6,485 nucleotides of DNA from Candidatus Dadabacteria bacterium (GTDB lineage Bacteria > Desulfobacterota_D > UBA1144 > Nemesobacterales > JAJCZQ01), in assembly GCA_030624695.1 (NCBI GenBank), contig JAUXJP010000058.1:1-6485 (forward strand), given 5' to 3'. Below the pieces are notes generated by a model that worked only from the letters and a program-made list of their open reading frames with translations, was not told where the DNA came from and ran no database searches. This document shows, piece after piece, positions 6,058 through 6,485 of the stretch; the first letter of the stretch is position 1; each line of letters starts with the position of its first letter. A program made the position numbers and the translations under genes.

Positions 6058-6485
6058 TTAATTTTTTGCCAATTTAGCTAACCCGGCCTGTGCTGCCAGG
6101 GCAATAGGTTCCATCAGGGCGCCAATTGGAGGTGAATATACATTCTCCATCCATGCAAAATCTTCCAGGGTAGCTCCTCTTTTAATTGAAAAAGCAAGAA
6201 AATCAGCCCTTTCTTTTATACCTTCACCGCCGGCCATCTGGGCACCCATTACTTTATGAGTTTCAGGGTCAGCAATAAGTTTAACCCTCATCCTTGTAAC
6301 TCCGGGGTAGTACCTCGCCCTGGATATACCCTGAGAAAAAGCAACTATATGAGGGATACCAAGTGCTTTATGAAGGGTCTCTCCAAGAGATACACCGCCA
6401 ATTTGTATTTTTCCACCGACCATGCCCCAGGGTACATATACAGGGTCATAAGAGCGGTCATCTCCTGCGGCATTTGCACCGGCAA
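6058..6485 (-). CDS. FAD-dependent pyridine nucleotide-disulfide oxidoreductase family protein (C-terminal part; 5' end cut by window)
   Basis: The frame is open from the window edge (first full codon at 6483) to the TAA at 6060-6058, giving 141 residues. An internal ATG at 6423 is not the start, because the upstream 20 codons carry the family's FAD-binding AAGD (residues 5-8). The rest fits the interface domain of NADH oxidase/CoA-disulfide-reductase-type flavoproteins: ARYYPGVTRMRVKLIADPET (about 56-75), HKVMGAQMAGGEGIKERADF (76-95), and ENVYSPPIGALMEPIALAAQ (113-132). The YSPP motif near the C-terminus is typical. Such enzymes are cytoplasmic and pass electrons from NAD(P)H to a disulfide, oxygen or another acceptor. 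The N-terminal active-site region is outside the window, so the acceptor cannot be judged. The segment after AAGD (SYDPVYVPWGMVGGKIQIGG) differs from the usual sequence there. It is the first gene seen in the operon. Confidence 0.88.
   Translation of the reverse strand, partial: AGANAAGDDRSYDPVYVPWGMVGGKIQIGGVSLGETLHKALGIPHIVAFSQGISRARYYPGVTRMRVKLIADPETHKVMGAQMAGGEGIKERADFLAFSIKRGATLEDFAWMENVYSPPIGALMEPIALAAQAGLAKLAKN

Noticed and set aside
6058..6423. A complete 121-residue protein starting at ATG 6423
   Set aside because: The frame stays open to the window edge and the extra 20 codons include the FAD-binding AAGD motif, so this is the end of a larger flavoprotein.

Overview
The window is a compact, single-direction gene block on the minus strand, so transcription runs from base 6485 towards base 1. 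I count nine genes with gaps of at most about 50 bases and three start/stop overlaps. No stretch longer than 300 bases lacks a gene. I found no RNA gene, insertion sequence, CRISPR array or convincing terminator. The DNA looks AT-rich, and most genes have a clear Shine-Dalgarno sequence 6-9 bases before the start, so the source is a bacterium (an archaeon with leadered mRNAs is less likely). TTG starts are common (three of nine genes). I cannot name the lineage.

Order of transcription: (1) C-terminal part of an FAD/NAD(P)-dependent disulfide-reductase-type oxidoreductase (6485-6058, cut by the window edge); (2) an unrecognised 86-residue basic protein (6016-5756); (3) a DUF2877/AllH-like protein (5710-4700); (4) a GT4 glycosyltransferase resembling the MSMEG_0565 family (4713-3496); (5) an OsmC/Ohr-like gene with an in-frame TAA in the middle (3506-3120); (6) a 151-residue 'mini-FdrA' that joins the N- and C-terminal segments of FdrA/AllF without the CoA-ligase-like middle (3107-2652); (7) a ferritin-like helical protein that seems to start at a non-AUG codon and to lack both canonical metal-ligand glutamates (2619-2053); (8) a Methyltransf_20-type SAM methyltransferase (2063-1215); (9) a class I/II fold-type-I aminotransferase homologue whose PLP-anchoring lysine is replaced by histidine (1164-1, cut by the window edge).

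The spacing and overlaps argue for one operon. Two members, the DUF2877 protein and mini-FdrA, are related to subunits of the E. coli oxamate carbamoyltransferase AllFGH, but the third partner (DUF1116/AllG) is not in the window. The rest are an oxidoreductase, a glycosyltransferase, a methyltransferase and a PLP/PMP-type enzyme, which would fit an uncharacterised biosynthetic or small-molecule modification pathway. A recurring theme is that familiar folds have altered active sites: His for Lys in the aminotransferase, lost Glu ligands in the ferritin-like protein, a missing CoA-ligase core in mini-FdrA, and Cys for Gly in the DUF2877 signature. The pathway itself is inference; the residue changes are read directly from the sequence.
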